From: Nocardioidaceae bacterium UBA4001
GTDB lineage: Bacteria > Actinomycetota > Actinomycetes > Propionibacteriales > Nocardioidaceae
DNA: 64,000 nucleotides
Direction: 5' to 3'
Assembly: GCA_002384855.1 (NCBI GenBank)
Contig: DGBP01000015.1
Span: 1-64,000, forward strand
A model generated the notes under the pieces. It was not told where the DNA came from. It was given only the letters and a program-made list of their open reading frames with translations, and did not search any database. Positions within the stretch are counted from its first letter, which is position 1, and each line of letters opens with the position of its first letter. Shown one piece after another: positions 50,070-62,201 of the stretch. The translations under genes and the position numbers were made by a program.

Positions 50070-51584
50070 TCAGGCCCCGGCGCCGGCCTCGGCGGCGGTG
50101 TTGAGCACGCGGACGTCGCGGAACAGGGCCGACGGGCAGCCGTGGGACACGGCGGCGACCTGGCCGGGCTGGGCCTTGCCGCAGTTGAAGGCGCCGCCGA
50201 GCTCCCACGTCTGGGGCCCGCCGACCCGCTCCATCGAGCGCCAGAAGTCGGTCGTGGTGGCCTGGTAGGCGACGTCGCGCAGCTGCCCTGCGAGGCGGCC
50301 GTCCTCGATGCGGTAGAACCGCTGGCCGGTGAACTGGAAGTTGTACCGCTGCATGTCGATGCTCCACGAGTTGTCGCCGACGACGTAGATGCCGCGCTGA
50401 ACCTGGGAGATGAGGCCATCGGTGTCGGGGCCGTCGGGCGCCGGCTGCAGCGAGACGTTGGCCATCCGCTGGATGGGGATGTGCCCGGGGGAGTCGGCGT
50501 AGGCGCAGCCGTTGGAGCGCTCGATGCCCATCAGGTGGGCGGTCGGGCGGTCGAGCTGGTAGCCGACGAGCACGCCGTCCTTGATCAGGTCCCAGCTCTG
50601 GGTCTGGACACCTTCGTCGTCGTAGCCGATCGTGGCCAGGCCGTGCTCGACGGTGCGGTCGCCCGTGACCTGCATGGCGGGGGAGCCGTACTGCAGCGTG
50701 CCGAGCAGGTCGGGGGTGGCGAAGGACGTGCCGGCGTAGTTGGCCTCGTAGCCGAGCGCCCGGTCGAGCTCCGTGGCGTGGCCGATCGACTCGTGGATGG
50801 TCAGCCACAAGTTGGACGGGTGGATGACCAGGTCGTAGGTGCCCGGCTCCACCGACGGCGCGACCAGCTTCTCGGCGAGCAGCTCCGGCAGCTCGCCGAG
50901 CTCCCGGGCCCAGTCGTGCAGGCCGCCGACGAGGTACTCCCAGCCGCGACCGACCGGAGGGGCGACGGTGCGCATCGAGTCGAACCGGCCGGACCTCTCG
51001 TCACTGCCGAAGGCCTCGAACACCGGCTCCAGGCGGACCCGCTGCTGCGTGGTGGTCGTGCCGGCCAGGTCGGCGTAGAACTTGTTCTCCACGACCTGAC
51101 GCAGCAGGCCACTGGAGTGCGAGACGGCGGGAGCGGCGAGCAGGTCTGCGCTCCACGCCGCGAGGAGCGCGGCCTTCTCGGCGAGCGGCACGGACAGGGG
51201 ATCGACCTCGTAGCAGGAGACCCACTCGACGTCGCCGTGCACGGGCTCGGGCGCCAGGGCGACCGGGCGTGTGGTCATCGCCGCGGCGAGACGTGCGGTG
51301 CGTACGGCGGTCTCGGCCACTCGAACAGCCGACTCGGGGGTCTGGACGACTCCGGCGGCGAAGCCCCACGCCCCGTCGAGGATCACCCGGACGGCGAAGC
51401 CGAGGTCCTCGGAGTCCTCGGCTCCCTGGAGGTGACCGTCGCGGACGCGGATGTCCTGGTAGCGCACCCGTTCGAACCTGAAGTCCGCGTGGCTGACGTT
51501 GAAGTCACGGGCACGGCTCAGCGCGGCGTCGGCGAGGCGGCGGTAGGGGAGCGCGGTGAACGATGGGTCGATCTCGTGCTGCAC
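50070..51584 (-). CDS. tldD: TldD metalloprotease subunit
   Basis: 504 residues. The zinc motif HESIGH lies in TIHESIGHATELDRALGYEA (about 235-254); GYQLDRPTAHLMG and the Cys-containing C-terminal AFNCGKAQPGQ are family marks. GTG 51584 is preceded by AGGAGG, which favours it over ATG 51602. Forms the active protease with TldE encoded next. Confidence 0.92.
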   Translation of the reverse strand: MQHEIDPSFTALPYRRLADAALSRARDFNVSHADFRFERVRYQDIRVRDGHLQGAEDSEDLGFAVRVILDGAWGFAAGVVQTPESAVRVAETAVRTARLAAAMTTRPVALAPEPVHGDVEWVSCYEVDPLSVPLAEKAALLAAWSADLLAAPAVSHSSGLLRQVVENKFYADLAGTTTTQQRVRLEPVFEAFGSDERSGRFDSMRTVAPPVGRGWEYLVGGLHDWARELGELPELLAEKLVAPSVEPGTYDLVIHPSNLWLTIHESIGHATELDRALGYEANYAGTSFATPDLLGTLQYGSPAMQVTGDRTVEHGLATIGYDDEGVQTQSWDLIKDGVLVGYQLDRPTAHLMGIERSNGCAYADSPGHIPIQRMANVSLQPAPDGPDTDGLISQVQRGIYVVGDNSWSIDMQRYNFQFTGQRFYRIEDGRLAGQLRDVAYQATTTDFWRSMERVGGPQTWELGGAFNCGKAQPGQVAAVSHGCPSALFRDVRVLNTAAEAGAGA

Positions 51585-51633
51585 GGTTCCTCCTGACGTC
51601 ATGGCTGCGAGGTTATGCGGTCACGGTCGAGGC

Positions 51634-52116
51634 TCAGGTGCCCCCCTCGACCTCCTGCGCCTCGCGGAGCGCATCCGGCCGGGGCATCCAGTCGGCGGGG
51701 AGGACGTCGTACCCCGCCTGGCGCGCCGCCTCCAGCACCATCGGGTCGTCGTCGACGAGCAGACCGACCCTGCGGTCGCGCGCGAGCCGGTCGAGCACCT
51801 CCACCTTGACCAGGCGCGCGGGTCGTCGGTCGCCCACGGGCCGCAGCAGCACCGGTGCCTCCGACAGCCCGTGCCGGGAGAGCCAGGCGAGGGTGTCCTC
51901 ACGGCAGTGCTCCGGTCGGCCGGACAGGTAGACGATGTCGTACACCTCGGCCAACGCCGTGACGGTGCGCCGCCCCTCGTCGAGCACCGGGTCATCGGGC
52001 GCTGCGGCGAAGAACGAGTCCCAGTCCTTGGGTTGCTTCTCGAGGTGGTGCAGGCGATGGCGTACGTCGGCCAGCACGCCGTCGATGTCCACGGCCGCGA
52101 GCGTGCGGGGTGCCAT
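51634..52116 (-). CDS. HAD-superfamily phosphatase (polynucleotide 3'-phosphatase-like)
   Basis: 160 residues. Motif I DIDGVLADV with both Asp, motif II LSGRPE (Ser), and motif IV VDDDP. Similar small proteins include phage Pnkp phosphatase domains and phosphoribosyl-type HADs. ATG 52116 overlaps the sbcC stop (TGATG), so it is made with the SbcCD nuclease. A role in cleaning 3'-phosphate ends at breaks is an attractive guess but not proven. Confidence 0.8.
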   Translation of the reverse strand: MAPRTLAAVDIDGVLADVRHRLHHLEKQPKDWDSFFAAAPDDPVLDEGRRTVTALAEVYDIVYLSGRPEHCREDTLAWLSRHGLSEAPVLLRPVGDRRPARLVKVEVLDRLARDRRVGLLVDDDPMVLEAARQAGYDVLPADWMPRPDALREAQEVEGGT

Positions 52117-55100
52117 CAGCCGACCGCCGTCCGCACCGCCACGGCCGACCCGTTGCGGCCCTTCTCGACGTGCAGCTGCATGGGGATCCGGTTGCGGAGC
52201 TCGCTCACGTGGCTCACCACACCGACCGCGCGGCCCCCGGCCCGGAGGTCGTCGAGACGGTCCATCACGTCGTCCAGCGTGCCCGCGTCGAGCGTGCCGA
52301 ACCCCTCGTCCACGAAGAGCGTCTCGACCTCGGTGCCACCCGCCTCCTGGGTGACCACGTCGGCGAGGCCGAGCGCGAGTGCGAGCGAGACCACGAACGT
52401 CTCGCCGCCGGAGAGGGTGGTGGGGGCGCGCACGTCCCCGGTCCACTGGTCGACGACCTCGAGGCCGAGACCCGCCTGCGCGCCCTTCCGACTGGCCTGG
52501 CCGGTGCGCTGCAGGAGGTAGCGCTGGTCACGCATGTGGGCCAGCCTCTCGTTGGCCGCGGCCACGACCTGGTCGAGCCGGGTGGCGAGGACGTACGCCG
52601 ACAGACGCATCTGCAACTGGTTGTCGCTGCTCATGCCGCGGACCAGCTTCGCCATCGAGTCGGCCCGGAGGTACTCCTCGCGGGTGGGTGCCCAGCCCTC
52701 CAGCTCTGTGTCGAGCCGGTCACGCAGACGTCTGAGGGCCTCAGCGGTCTCCTCGCACTGGTGGAGGGTCCGCGCCGAGCTGGCCAGGGTCTCCTCCCGC
52801 TCGGTCATCACCCCTGCCAGAGCGTCGACGTCGGGAACGTCCTGGCCCTCGATCCCTCGGACATCGTCGTCCTCCAGCACTGCCTCGGCACGGGCGGCCG
52901 CCTCGCGCCGGGATGCCAGGAGCGCCTCGAGCGAGACCCTCTCCGGCGAGGGGAGCGCGGCGAGCCGCATCAGGGACAGGTCGGGGAAGCCGTGCTCACG
53001 GGCGGCGACCTCCGTGCGTTCGGTGAGGTCCGCGACCCTGGTCGACACGGCATCTCGCTGGATGAGCGCGGCCCGGGCCACGGCCAGCTCCGCCGCGTAG
53101 GCGGACTGCTGCTCGATCTCGACGGCGAGGGAGCCCCCATCGCGCACCTCCGACGCCAGCTCGGCCCGGAGAGCGACGGCGGAGCGTTCGTGCTCCTCGA
53201 CGGTCTGTCGCGCCGTCGCCATCTGGACCGCGAGCTCGCCCAGCGTGGTCGCCAGGCCCTGCTGCTCGTGAGCCAGCAGCTCCAGGGCCGCCTCCGCCTC
53301 CGTCTGCTCGGCTCGGGCAGCCTCGGCCGCACGGAGCCGTCCGGTGAGGTCCTCGACGCGTGCGGTCGCCGCGGTGGTGTCGAGGCCCCCGGCTGCGGAC
53401 CGGAGGCCCTCGAGGCGCTCCTCAGCCTTGGAGAGCGCACCCGACGCCTCGAGGTGGATGGCCGTGGCGGCGTCCTGGGCGGCCAGTGCCTCGGCCTGCT
53501 CCGCCTCGGTGACCACCTCGTCCGAGGGTGTGGCCGGAGCCGGGTGGTCGCTGCTCCCGCAGACCTGGCACGGCCGACCGTCGGCCAGCTGACCTGCGAG
53601 CTCAGCAGCGATCCCCGCGAGGCGACGTGCGGTGAGCTGCTGGACGAGCTCACGGGCGTCGAGCGTGCGCTCCCTGGCAGCACGCTTCGCGTCCCGCAAC
53701 GACGGGAGCGACTCCGCGCACGTCTCGGCGTCGCGCGCGGACGCCAACCGCCGCTCCGCCTGGCCGAGCTCGACGGCGATTGACTCCGCGGGCGCAGCGA
53801 GCCGTGCGGCAGCCGCGGCGGCGGAGCGGTGGCGCTCGACGACGCCCGGGAGCACAGCTGCCCGCTCAGCCACCTCGGCGTGCTGCTCGGTGACGTCGGA
53901 GAGCCGGGCCTGCGCCTGTGCTTCCTTGGCCGTCACGTCGGAGAGCTCGCGCTCACGCGGAAGCAACGCCTCGAGGCGCACCACCGCGGCGCGTGCCCGC
54001 TGCTCGAGCCGCTCGAGCGCCTGCAGGTCCTCGAGGTCCTCCGCCGACAGCTGGTCCGCCGACAGCTGGTCCGCCGACGGCTGGTCCGGCGACAGGTCGG
54101 TGAACAGGGTTTGGAGCCGCCTCCCCGCCAGCTCCCGGTCGAGCTCCGCCTCCTGGAGCCGGGCCGAGGCGTCGTCGAGCATCGCGAGCAGCGGCAGGCA
54201 CCGGGCGGCACGGACGTCGGCGTCGAGCAGTGCCTGCGCCTGCTCCGCCTCGCAGGCACTCCCTGCGAGCTCGGCCAGGCTCGCCTGCGCACGCTCCCGA
54301 CGCCGGTGGAGCTCGGCGGTCCGGCGCGCCTCCTCGAGGGCTGCCCGTGCCTCGCGCGCGGCCACCTCCGCTGCGGCACGCCGGTCGGTCGCGGCCACGA
54401 GCGCCTCGTCGGCGACGCCCATCAGGCCGCCCACCCACGCGCGGGCCTGCTCGGCGACGTCGTCGGCCTGCAGAGCCTGTCCGCCCAGCCGCTCGGGCAG
54501 CTCCCCGCCCGCGCGGTCGGCGATGGTCGCGAGCACCCGGCAGACCGCCTGCTCCCCGGTGTCCGAGCGCTCCTTGAGGCGACGGCTGTGGTCGTGCACC
54601 CACTCCTCGATGCGGGAGTACCTGTCGGTGCGGAACAGCTGCTGCAGCACGGCGTGCCGGTCCTGCGAGGACGCACGGAGGAACGTCTGGAACTCCCCCT
54701 GGGGGAGCATCGCCACCTGCACGAACTGCGATGCCTGCATCCCGACGAGCTCGCCGATGAAGTGCCCCACCTCCTGCGCCCGGGAGCTGAGCAGCCGCTC
54801 CTCGCCGGTGGTGGTCTCGAGCAGGGTGGCGGCGGCGTTCTGGGTCGTGAGCCCCTCGCCACGGCGCTTCGGGCGCGTCCACTCGGGGCTGCGGCGGAGA
54901 ACGAAGCGGCGGTCGCGGACGCTGAAGTCGAGGACGACCTCGGGCCGGACGTCGTCGGGTGCGTGCTGGGACTTCAGCGCCTTGACGCCCCGGACCCCGG
55001 GAACCGTGCCGTACAACGCGAAGCACACCGCGTCGAGGATCGTGGTCTTGCCGGCCCCGGTCGGTCCGGTGAGCAGGAACAGCCCGGCGTCGCTCAGCTC

Positions 55101-55169
55101 GTCGAAGTCGATCTCCTCGGTGCCGGCGAAGGGGCCGAACGCCGTGACGGAGAGGTGGTGAAGGCGCAT
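52116..55169 (-). CDS. sbcC: Exonuclease SbcC (SMC-like ATPase)
   Basis: 1017 residues. Walker A GPTGAGKTTILDA (35-47), long coiled-coil arms, the zinc hook CQVC at Cys534/Cys537, signature LSGGETFVVSLALALGLAD and Walker B LFVDEGFGTLD near the end. With SbcD it opens hairpins and trims blocked ends. TGATG overlap with sbcD upstream. A 15-bp tandem repeat lies in the first arm. Confidence 0.96.
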   Translation of the reverse strand: MRLHHLSVTAFGPFAGTEEIDFDELSDAGLFLLTGPTGAGKTTILDAVCFALYGTVPGVRGVKALKSQHAPDDVRPEVVLDFSVRDRRFVLRRSPEWTRPKRRGEGLTTQNAAATLLETTTGEERLLSSRAQEVGHFIGELVGMQASQFVQVAMLPQGEFQTFLRASSQDRHAVLQQLFRTDRYSRIEEWVHDHSRRLKERSDTGEQAVCRVLATIADRAGGELPERLGGQALQADDVAEQARAWVGGLMGVADEALVAATDRRAAAEVAAREARAALEEARRTAELHRRRERAQASLAELAGSACEAEQAQALLDADVRAARCLPLLAMLDDASARLQEAELDRELAGRRLQTLFTDLSPDQPSADQLSADQLSAEDLEDLQALERLEQRARAAVVRLEALLPRERELSDVTAKEAQAQARLSDVTEQHAEVAERAAVLPGVVERHRSAAAAAARLAAPAESIAVELGQAERRLASARDAETCAESLPSLRDAKRAARERTLDARELVQQLTARRLAGIAAELAGQLADGRPCQVCGSSDHPAPATPSDEVVTEAEQAEALAAQDAATAIHLEASGALSKAEERLEGLRSAAGGLDTTAATARVEDLTGRLRAAEAARAEQTEAEAALELLAHEQQGLATTLGELAVQMATARQTVEEHERSAVALRAELASEVRDGGSLAVEIEQQSAYAAELAVARAALIQRDAVSTRVADLTERTEVAAREHGFPDLSLMRLAALPSPERVSLEALLASRREAAARAEAVLEDDDVRGIEGQDVPDVDALAGVMTEREETLASSARTLHQCEETAEALRRLRDRLDTELEGWAPTREEYLRADSMAKLVRGMSSDNQLQMRLSAYVLATRLDQVVAAANERLAHMRDQRYLLQRTGQASRKGAQAGLGLEVVDQWTGDVRAPTTLSGGETFVVSLALALGLADVVTQEAGGTEVETLFVDEGFGTLDAGTLDDVMDRLDDLRAGGRAVGVVSHVSELRNRIPMQLHVEKGRNGSAVAVRTAVG
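54046..54090. repeat. 15-bp tandem repeat (three units) inside sbcC
   Basis: Units at 54046-54060 and 54061-54075 are identical (GACAGCTGGTCCGCC); 54076-54090 differs at two positions. It encodes repeats of SADQL on the minus strand within the first coiled-coil arm. Copy number may vary by slippage without a frameshift. Confidence 0.85.
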
Positions 55170-56359
55170 CAGCCGGCCACCTCGACCTGCGCCGGCGTGT
55201 CGGCGTCCTCGTCGGTCCGGCAGGAGTCGCAGGCGAGCTGGAGGAGGAGCGTCTCCTCCGTCGTGGCCTCGAGGGTCCGGACCTCGGCGACGAAGCCGAG
55301 CGCGACGTCGAGGTCACTGCGCCCGTCCACGTGAGGCATCACAGGCCCCCGGGAGCGCGGCGCGCCCTCGGGTTCGAAGGAGAGGAGGAGCGTGTGCGGG
55401 AAGCGCGACCGGAGTCTCTCCATGGCGTGCACCGGCCGCTGGGCGTCGGTGAGCGTCACCTGCAGCCAGGCGTCCTCGGCCTCGGCGTGCCGTGGCTCGG
55501 TGAGCAGGTCGTCGATGCGTCCCCGCAGCGTCGCGAGCCGACGTGGCACCGGGGCCGGGACGAAGTCCACCCGGTCGACGCCCTCCTTGCCGAGCTCCAC
55601 GAGCCACGACCCCTTGGTGTGGCGGGCCTCCGAGAAGGAGTAGGCGAGGGGGGACCCGCTGTAGCGGATCGTCTCCGAGAGCGTCTGCCGGCCGTGGAGG
55701 TGGCCGAGCGCGGCGTAGTCGACGTCCTTGAACAGCGCGGTCGGAGCGATCTGGAGACCGCCGACGGAGATGTCGCGCTCGCTGTCGCTGGCCATCGACG
55801 CTGCGGCGTCAGGCTCCCCTGCGACGAAGGCGTGGGCCATCACCACCGAACGGGCCCCGGGCCGCGCCTCGAGGTCCGCCCGGACCCTGCTCATCGCGGC
55901 CGTCAGCGCGGCCTCGTGGGTCCTGGAGGGCAGCCCCCAGGCAGCCCGCACCGCGTCCGGCTCGAGGTAGGGAAGCCCGTGGACGGCGACCGGGCCGTGG
56001 TCGTCCTCGAGCAGCACCGGGGTCCCGACGTCCTGCCAGCGGGTGCGCAGGTGGATGCCGGCCGCGTCGGCGAGGCGTGCGTTGAAGCCCAGCCGGATGT
56101 GGGAGTCGTGGTTGCCGCTGGTCACGATGACGCTCGCCCGCGAGGCCGCTAGCCGGGCGAAGGTCTCGTCGGCGAGCTCCACGGCGTCCACCGGCGGCAG
56201 CGCGCGGTCGTAGACGTCGCCCGAGACCACGACGAGGTCGACCTCCTCGGCCTCCACGGTCTCGATCAGGTGGTCGACGAATCCGGCCTGGGCATCGAGC
56301 AGCCCTTCCCGGTGGAACGACCGCCCCAGGTGCCAGTCGGACGTGTGAAGAATGCGCAC
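55169..56359 (-). CDS. sbcD: Exonuclease SbcD (Mre11-like)
   Basis: 396 residues. Phosphodiesterase motifs HTSDWHLG (5-12), VVSGDVYDR (43-51), TSGNHDSH (about 83-90) and AHAF, GHLHG toward 200-230. It is the manganese nuclease subunit that pairs with SbcC. First gene of the sbcD-sbcC-HAD operon. Confidence 0.96.
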   Translation of the reverse strand: MRILHTSDWHLGRSFHREGLLDAQAGFVDHLIETVEAEEVDLVVVSGDVYDRALPPVDAVELADETFARLAASRASVIVTSGNHDSHIRLGFNARLADAAGIHLRTRWQDVGTPVLLEDDHGPVAVHGLPYLEPDAVRAAWGLPSRTHEAALTAAMSRVRADLEARPGARSVVMAHAFVAGEPDAAASMASDSERDISVGGLQIAPTALFKDVDYAALGHLHGRQTLSETIRYSGSPLAYSFSEARHTKGSWLVELGKEGVDRVDFVPAPVPRRLATLRGRIDDLLTEPRHAEAEDAWLQVTLTDAQRPVHAMERLRSRFPHTLLLSFEPEGAPRSRGPVMPHVDGRSDLDVALGFVAEVRTLEATTEETLLLQLACDSCRTDEDADTPAQVEVAG

Positions 56360-56397
56360 ACCGGAACGCTAGGCGGGCCCACCGACAATCTCGGCGA

Positions 56398-57255
56398 TCA
56401 CACGCCGATCCGGGTCGGCTCGGTGTAGACGACGAACCTGTCGTCCCGGACGAAGCCGACCGTGCAGAGGCCGGCGCTCTCGGCGAGCTGCACGGCCAGG
56501 CTCGACGGGGCCCCGACGGCGGCGATCACGCCCACGCCGGCCGCGACCGCCTTCTGGGCCAGCTCGAATCCGATCCGACCGCTGACGCAGAGGACCGGGA
56601 GGTTCGTGGGCCGTCCCTGGAGCACGAGGCTGCCCACGACCTTGTCCACCGCGTTGTGCCGCCCGATGTCCTCGCGCACCACCACCGGCTCGCCGTCCAC
56701 GTCGAACAGCGCAGCGGCGTGGATGCCTCCGGTGCGGTCGAACACCCGCTGCGCCTCCCGGAGCCGGTCCGGCAGCGAGGCGATGACCTCCGGAGGGACG
56801 GGGGAGCGCGGTCCGCTCGCCGCCTCCGGCGCGGCTGCGGCCATGACGTCGTCCACGCTCTGCTTCCCGCAGACGCCGCACGCGGACGATCCCGCCGTCG
56901 GTCCGTCGTACCTCCCGCCGGGGTCGCGCAGCGGAGGGCGACGCAGCTCCGCGGTCACCACGTTGAACTCCTGCTCCGGCGTAAGCGTATGGTCCGTGCA
57001 ATACGCTACCGTATGGAGATGGTCACCAGAGTCGATGAGTCCCTCGCCGTAGAGGAACCCCGCGGCCAGCTCGAAGTCGTGGCCGGGGGTGCGCATCGTC
57101 ACCGTCAACCGCTCCGGGGAGCGGCCGGGCCAGCCGAGCCGGATCTCCAGCGGCTCCTCGGTCGCGAGGCGATCCTCCCGCTCCCGGGTGACGTCGCCGA
57201 CCACCTCGCGCACCCGAACGCGACGGGAGGGTCCTGGGCGGCGGGAGAGACTCAC
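56398..57255 (-). CDS. fdhD: Formate dehydrogenase accessory sulfurtransferase
   Basis: 285 residues. The CxxC pair is Cys126/Cys129 in SSACGVCGK; EDIGRHNAVDK and SGRIGFEL are family marks. It transfers sulfur to the molybdenum cofactor of formate dehydrogenase. No formate dehydrogenase gene is in the window. The GTG start at 57255 lies 8 bases after TATAGG (minus strand, 57269-57264), suggesting a leaderless transcript. Confidence 0.95.
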   Translation of the reverse strand: MSLSRRPGPSRRVRVREVVGDVTREREDRLATEEPLEIRLGWPGRSPERLTVTMRTPGHDFELAAGFLYGEGLIDSGDHLHTVAYCTDHTLTPEQEFNVVTAELRRPPLRDPGGRYDGPTAGSSACGVCGKQSVDDVMAAAAPEAASGPRSPVPPEVIASLPDRLREAQRVFDRTGGIHAAALFDVDGEPVVVREDIGRHNAVDKVVGSLVLQGRPTNLPVLCVSGRIGFELAQKAVAAGVGVIAAVGAPSSLAVQLAESAGLCTVGFVRDDRFVVYTEPTRIGV

Positions 57256-57332
57256 CCTGCCACCCTATATTTGACGCACGGCCCACGGACGTTCCGAGCG
57301 ACGGTTCCGCCCATCGGCCGAGAGGGGTACCG

Positions 57333-58031
57333 ATGGCCGACCACGAGGTCGAGCTCGACGACGGTTGGACCTCCGGCGTCGCATCGGGCTTCGCGCTCGC
57401 GGGCTTCCTGACCCTCGTCCTGGTCGCCTTCACGCTCCTGGCCATGGGACCGCTCGTGCTGTACGACGCGTACTTCAGCGCGTCGCCGCCACCGGGGCAG
57501 CTCGAGCCGTTCCTCCACGTCCTGGACCGAGTGGGCCAGCGCGCGGTCGCCCTGCCGATCCTCGCGCTGGTCGTGGTGCTGATCCACCAGCGCACGGGTT
57601 CGTGGCGGCCGGCAGCCACCGCGGCCGCCGGGGTGTTCGCCCTGAACGTGGTGGTCCTGGTGCTCAAGGTCGCCCTCGGCCGGTCCTTCCCGCACACGGG
57701 CGACCCCGCCTTCTTCACCGGCGGGATGGCCTACCCGTCGGGCCACAGCGCCAACGTCATGCTCGTCTACGGGCTCGCGGCCTACCTGTGGACCCACTAC
57801 ACCGCCCCGCCCCGTCGCACCCGGGTGCTCATGTGGGGGGCCGTCGGTGCCCTGTCGGTCACGATGGTGGTCACCTCGATCGCGCTGAACTGGCACTGGT
57901 TCGCCGACCTGGTCGCCGGGTTGCTCGTGGGCGCGATCGTCCTGGAGGTCACCGCCTCGTTCGACCGCCTCCTCGCCACGTCGCGAGTGCCCCTCGTGGG
58001 CGCACCCGACCACCCGAACGCCCACTCCTGA
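57333..58031 (+). CDS. PAP2-family membrane phosphatase
   Basis: 232 residues, about six membrane helices. Motif 1 is KVALGRSFPH, motif 2 is YPSGHSAN (catalytic His), and motif 3 is SIALNWHWFADLVAG, which retains His and Asp but has no Arg after the Ser. Candidate substrates are undecaprenyl or phosphatidic acid phosphates. GAGAGGGG precedes ATG 57333. Divergent from fdhD. Confidence 0.85.
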   Translation: MADHEVELDDGWTSGVASGFALAGFLTLVLVAFTLLAMGPLVLYDAYFSASPPPGQLEPFLHVLDRVGQRAVALPILALVVVLIHQRTGSWRPAATAAAGVFALNVVVLVLKVALGRSFPHTGDPAFFTGGMAYPSGHSANVMLVYGLAAYLWTHYTAPPRRTRVLMWGAVGALSVTMVVTSIALNWHWFADLVAGLLVGAIVLEVTASFDRLLATSRVPLVGAPDHPNAHS

Positions 58032-58034
58032 GCA

Positions 58035-60500
<2,466 letters not shown>

Positions 60501-60530
60501 GCCCGCCACCTTAGGGCCGGTGAACCCCTG

Positions 60531-61535
60531 TCACGACAGCCTGACGAGCATCTTCCCGATGTTCGCTCCACGCTGCAGGTCGAGGAAGGCGTCGACGGCG
60601 TGGTCGAGCCCGTCGGCGTAGGTCTCCCGGTGCTCGAGGCGACCCTCGCGCATCCACGCGGTGGCGCGGGTGAGGTACTCACGGGTGAGGTCGTGGTGGT
60701 CGGTCACGATGAAGCCCTGGAGACGCAGTCGCCGCGCCACGGCCAGCCACATGTTGCGTGGCCCTGCCGGAGCCTCGGTGAGGTTGTAGTCGCCGATCGC
60801 CCCACACAGGGCGATCCGGCCGAAGTCGCGCATGCTGTCGATGGCGGCCTCCAGGTGCTCGCCCCCGACGTTGTCGAAGTAGACGTCGACACCGTCGGGC
60901 GCCTGCTCGCGCAGGAGGCGTCGCACCGGCCCGTCGTGGTAGTCGAAGGCGGCGTCGAAGCCGAGCTCCTCGGTCACGTAGGCGACCTTCTCCGCAGACC
61001 CGGCGGAGCCGACCACACGGGACGCCCCGAGGTTGCGGGCGATCTGGCCGGCGAGGCTGCCCACCGCACCGGCGGCACCCGAGACGAAGACGCTGTCGCC
61101 CTCCTGCAGGCCCGCGATTCTCGTGAGGCCGACGTACGCCGTGAGACCGGGCATGCCGAGGACGCCGAGGTACGCCGACGCGGGCACCTGCGCGGTGTCG
61201 ATGCGGCGGACGTGACGTGCGTCGACCACGGCATGCTCACGCCACCCGAGCTGGTGGGCGACTGTCGTACCGACGGGCAGCTCCTCGGTCTCGGACGCGA
61301 CGACGTCTCCGACCGCACCGCCGTCGAGGGGCTCGCCCAGGCGGAAGGGCGGCACGTAGGACTTCACGTCGTTCATCCGGCCGCGCATGTAGGGGTCGAC
61401 CGACATGACCGTGTTGCGCACCAGCACCTGCCCCGGCCGCAGTGCGGGCAGCTCGACCTCCACCAGCTCGAAGCTCTCGGGAGTGGGCCAACCGTGCGGG
61501 CGTGAGACCAGGCGGACCTGGCGCGTGGTGGTCAT
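60531..61535 (-). CDS. NADPH-dependent oxidoreductase, CurA/leukotriene-B4-dehydrogenase type
   Basis: 334 residues, zinc-free medium-chain reductase. SVDPYMRGRM (46-55), GMPGLTAYVGL and the cofactor loop GAAGAVGSLAGQIA (about 150) are typical. It reduces alpha,beta-unsaturated ketones or curcumin-like compounds. It precedes the flavin-reductase-fold gene's position on the same strand (12-base gap), so both may be co-transcribed. Confidence 0.9.
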   Translation of the reverse strand: MTTTRQVRLVSRPHGWPTPESFELVEVELPALRPGQVLVRNTVMSVDPYMRGRMNDVKSYVPPFRLGEPLDGGAVGDVVASETEELPVGTTVAHQLGWREHAVVDARHVRRIDTAQVPASAYLGVLGMPGLTAYVGLTRIAGLQEGDSVFVSGAAGAVGSLAGQIARNLGASRVVGSAGSAEKVAYVTEELGFDAAFDYHDGPVRRLLREQAPDGVDVYFDNVGGEHLEAAIDSMRDFGRIALCGAIGDYNLTEAPAGPRNMWLAVARRLRLQGFIVTDHHDLTREYLTRATAWMREGRLEHRETYADGLDHAVDAFLDLQRGANIGKMLVRLS

Positions 61536-61547
61536 GTGACGATCCTG

Positions 61548-62159
61548 TCAGCCGCCGGACTGGGCGATCTCCTCGGGGCGACCGGGACGACGCACCGCGA
61601 CGACCTCGGAGTGCAGGGCCCATTCGTCCTTGCCGAGGCGAGCCAGCGGGTCGAGCCGGTGGAAGTCGGGGTGCCCGTGGTCGAGAACCTCCTCGGCCAC
61701 GGAGATGAGCCGGACGTCGCCGAGGACGACCGTGGAGTCCCCGAGCTCGTTGGTGCTGTGCAGGGTGCACTCGATCGAGACGGGGGAGGAGGCCACGCGA
61801 GGAGGGCGGACGGTGGCGCTGGGCTCGAGGTCGATGCCCAGAGCCTCCGCCTCGCTGTGGTCCGGGTCGAACCGCGCCGAGCTGTTGTTGACCTGCTCGA
61901 GGAGGTGCGCGGGAGCGAAGTTCACCACGAACTCGCCGGTCTCGAGAACGTTGCGAAGGGTGTCCTTCTTCCCGACCGAGGAGAACTGGACGATCGGGGG
62001 ACGCGCACACGCGACGGTGTAGAAGGAGTGTGGTGCCAGGTTGACCACGCCGTCGCCCGAGACGGTCGACACCCAGGCGATCGGCCGCGGTACGACGACC
62101 GCGGTGAGCAGCCTGTACGGGTTGACGTCCGGATCGGTCACGGAGAAGTCGATACGCAT
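61548..62159 (-). CDS. Flavin reductase-like / FMN-binding split-barrel protein
   Basis: 203 residues. VVPRPIAWVSTVS, NLAPHSFYTVACARPPIVQF and GEFVVNF are flavin-reductase-domain landmarks. It probably binds FMN; the reaction is uncertain. ATG 62159 faces the OsmC gene divergently. Likely cotranscribed with the reductase downstream. Confidence 0.87.
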   Translation of the reverse strand: MRIDFSVTDPDVNPYRLLTAVVVPRPIAWVSTVSGDGVVNLAPHSFYTVACARPPIVQFSSVGKKDTLRNVLETGEFVVNFAPAHLLEQVNNSSARFDPDHSEAEALGIDLEPSATVRPPRVASSPVSIECTLHSTNELGDSTVVLGDVRLISVAEEVLDHGHPDFHRLDPLARLGKDEWALHSEVVAVRRPGRPEEIAQSGG

Positions 62160-62201
62160 GTCTCGATCGTAGGCATGGAGGTCTGTGACAGAGTTCTCGG
62201 C

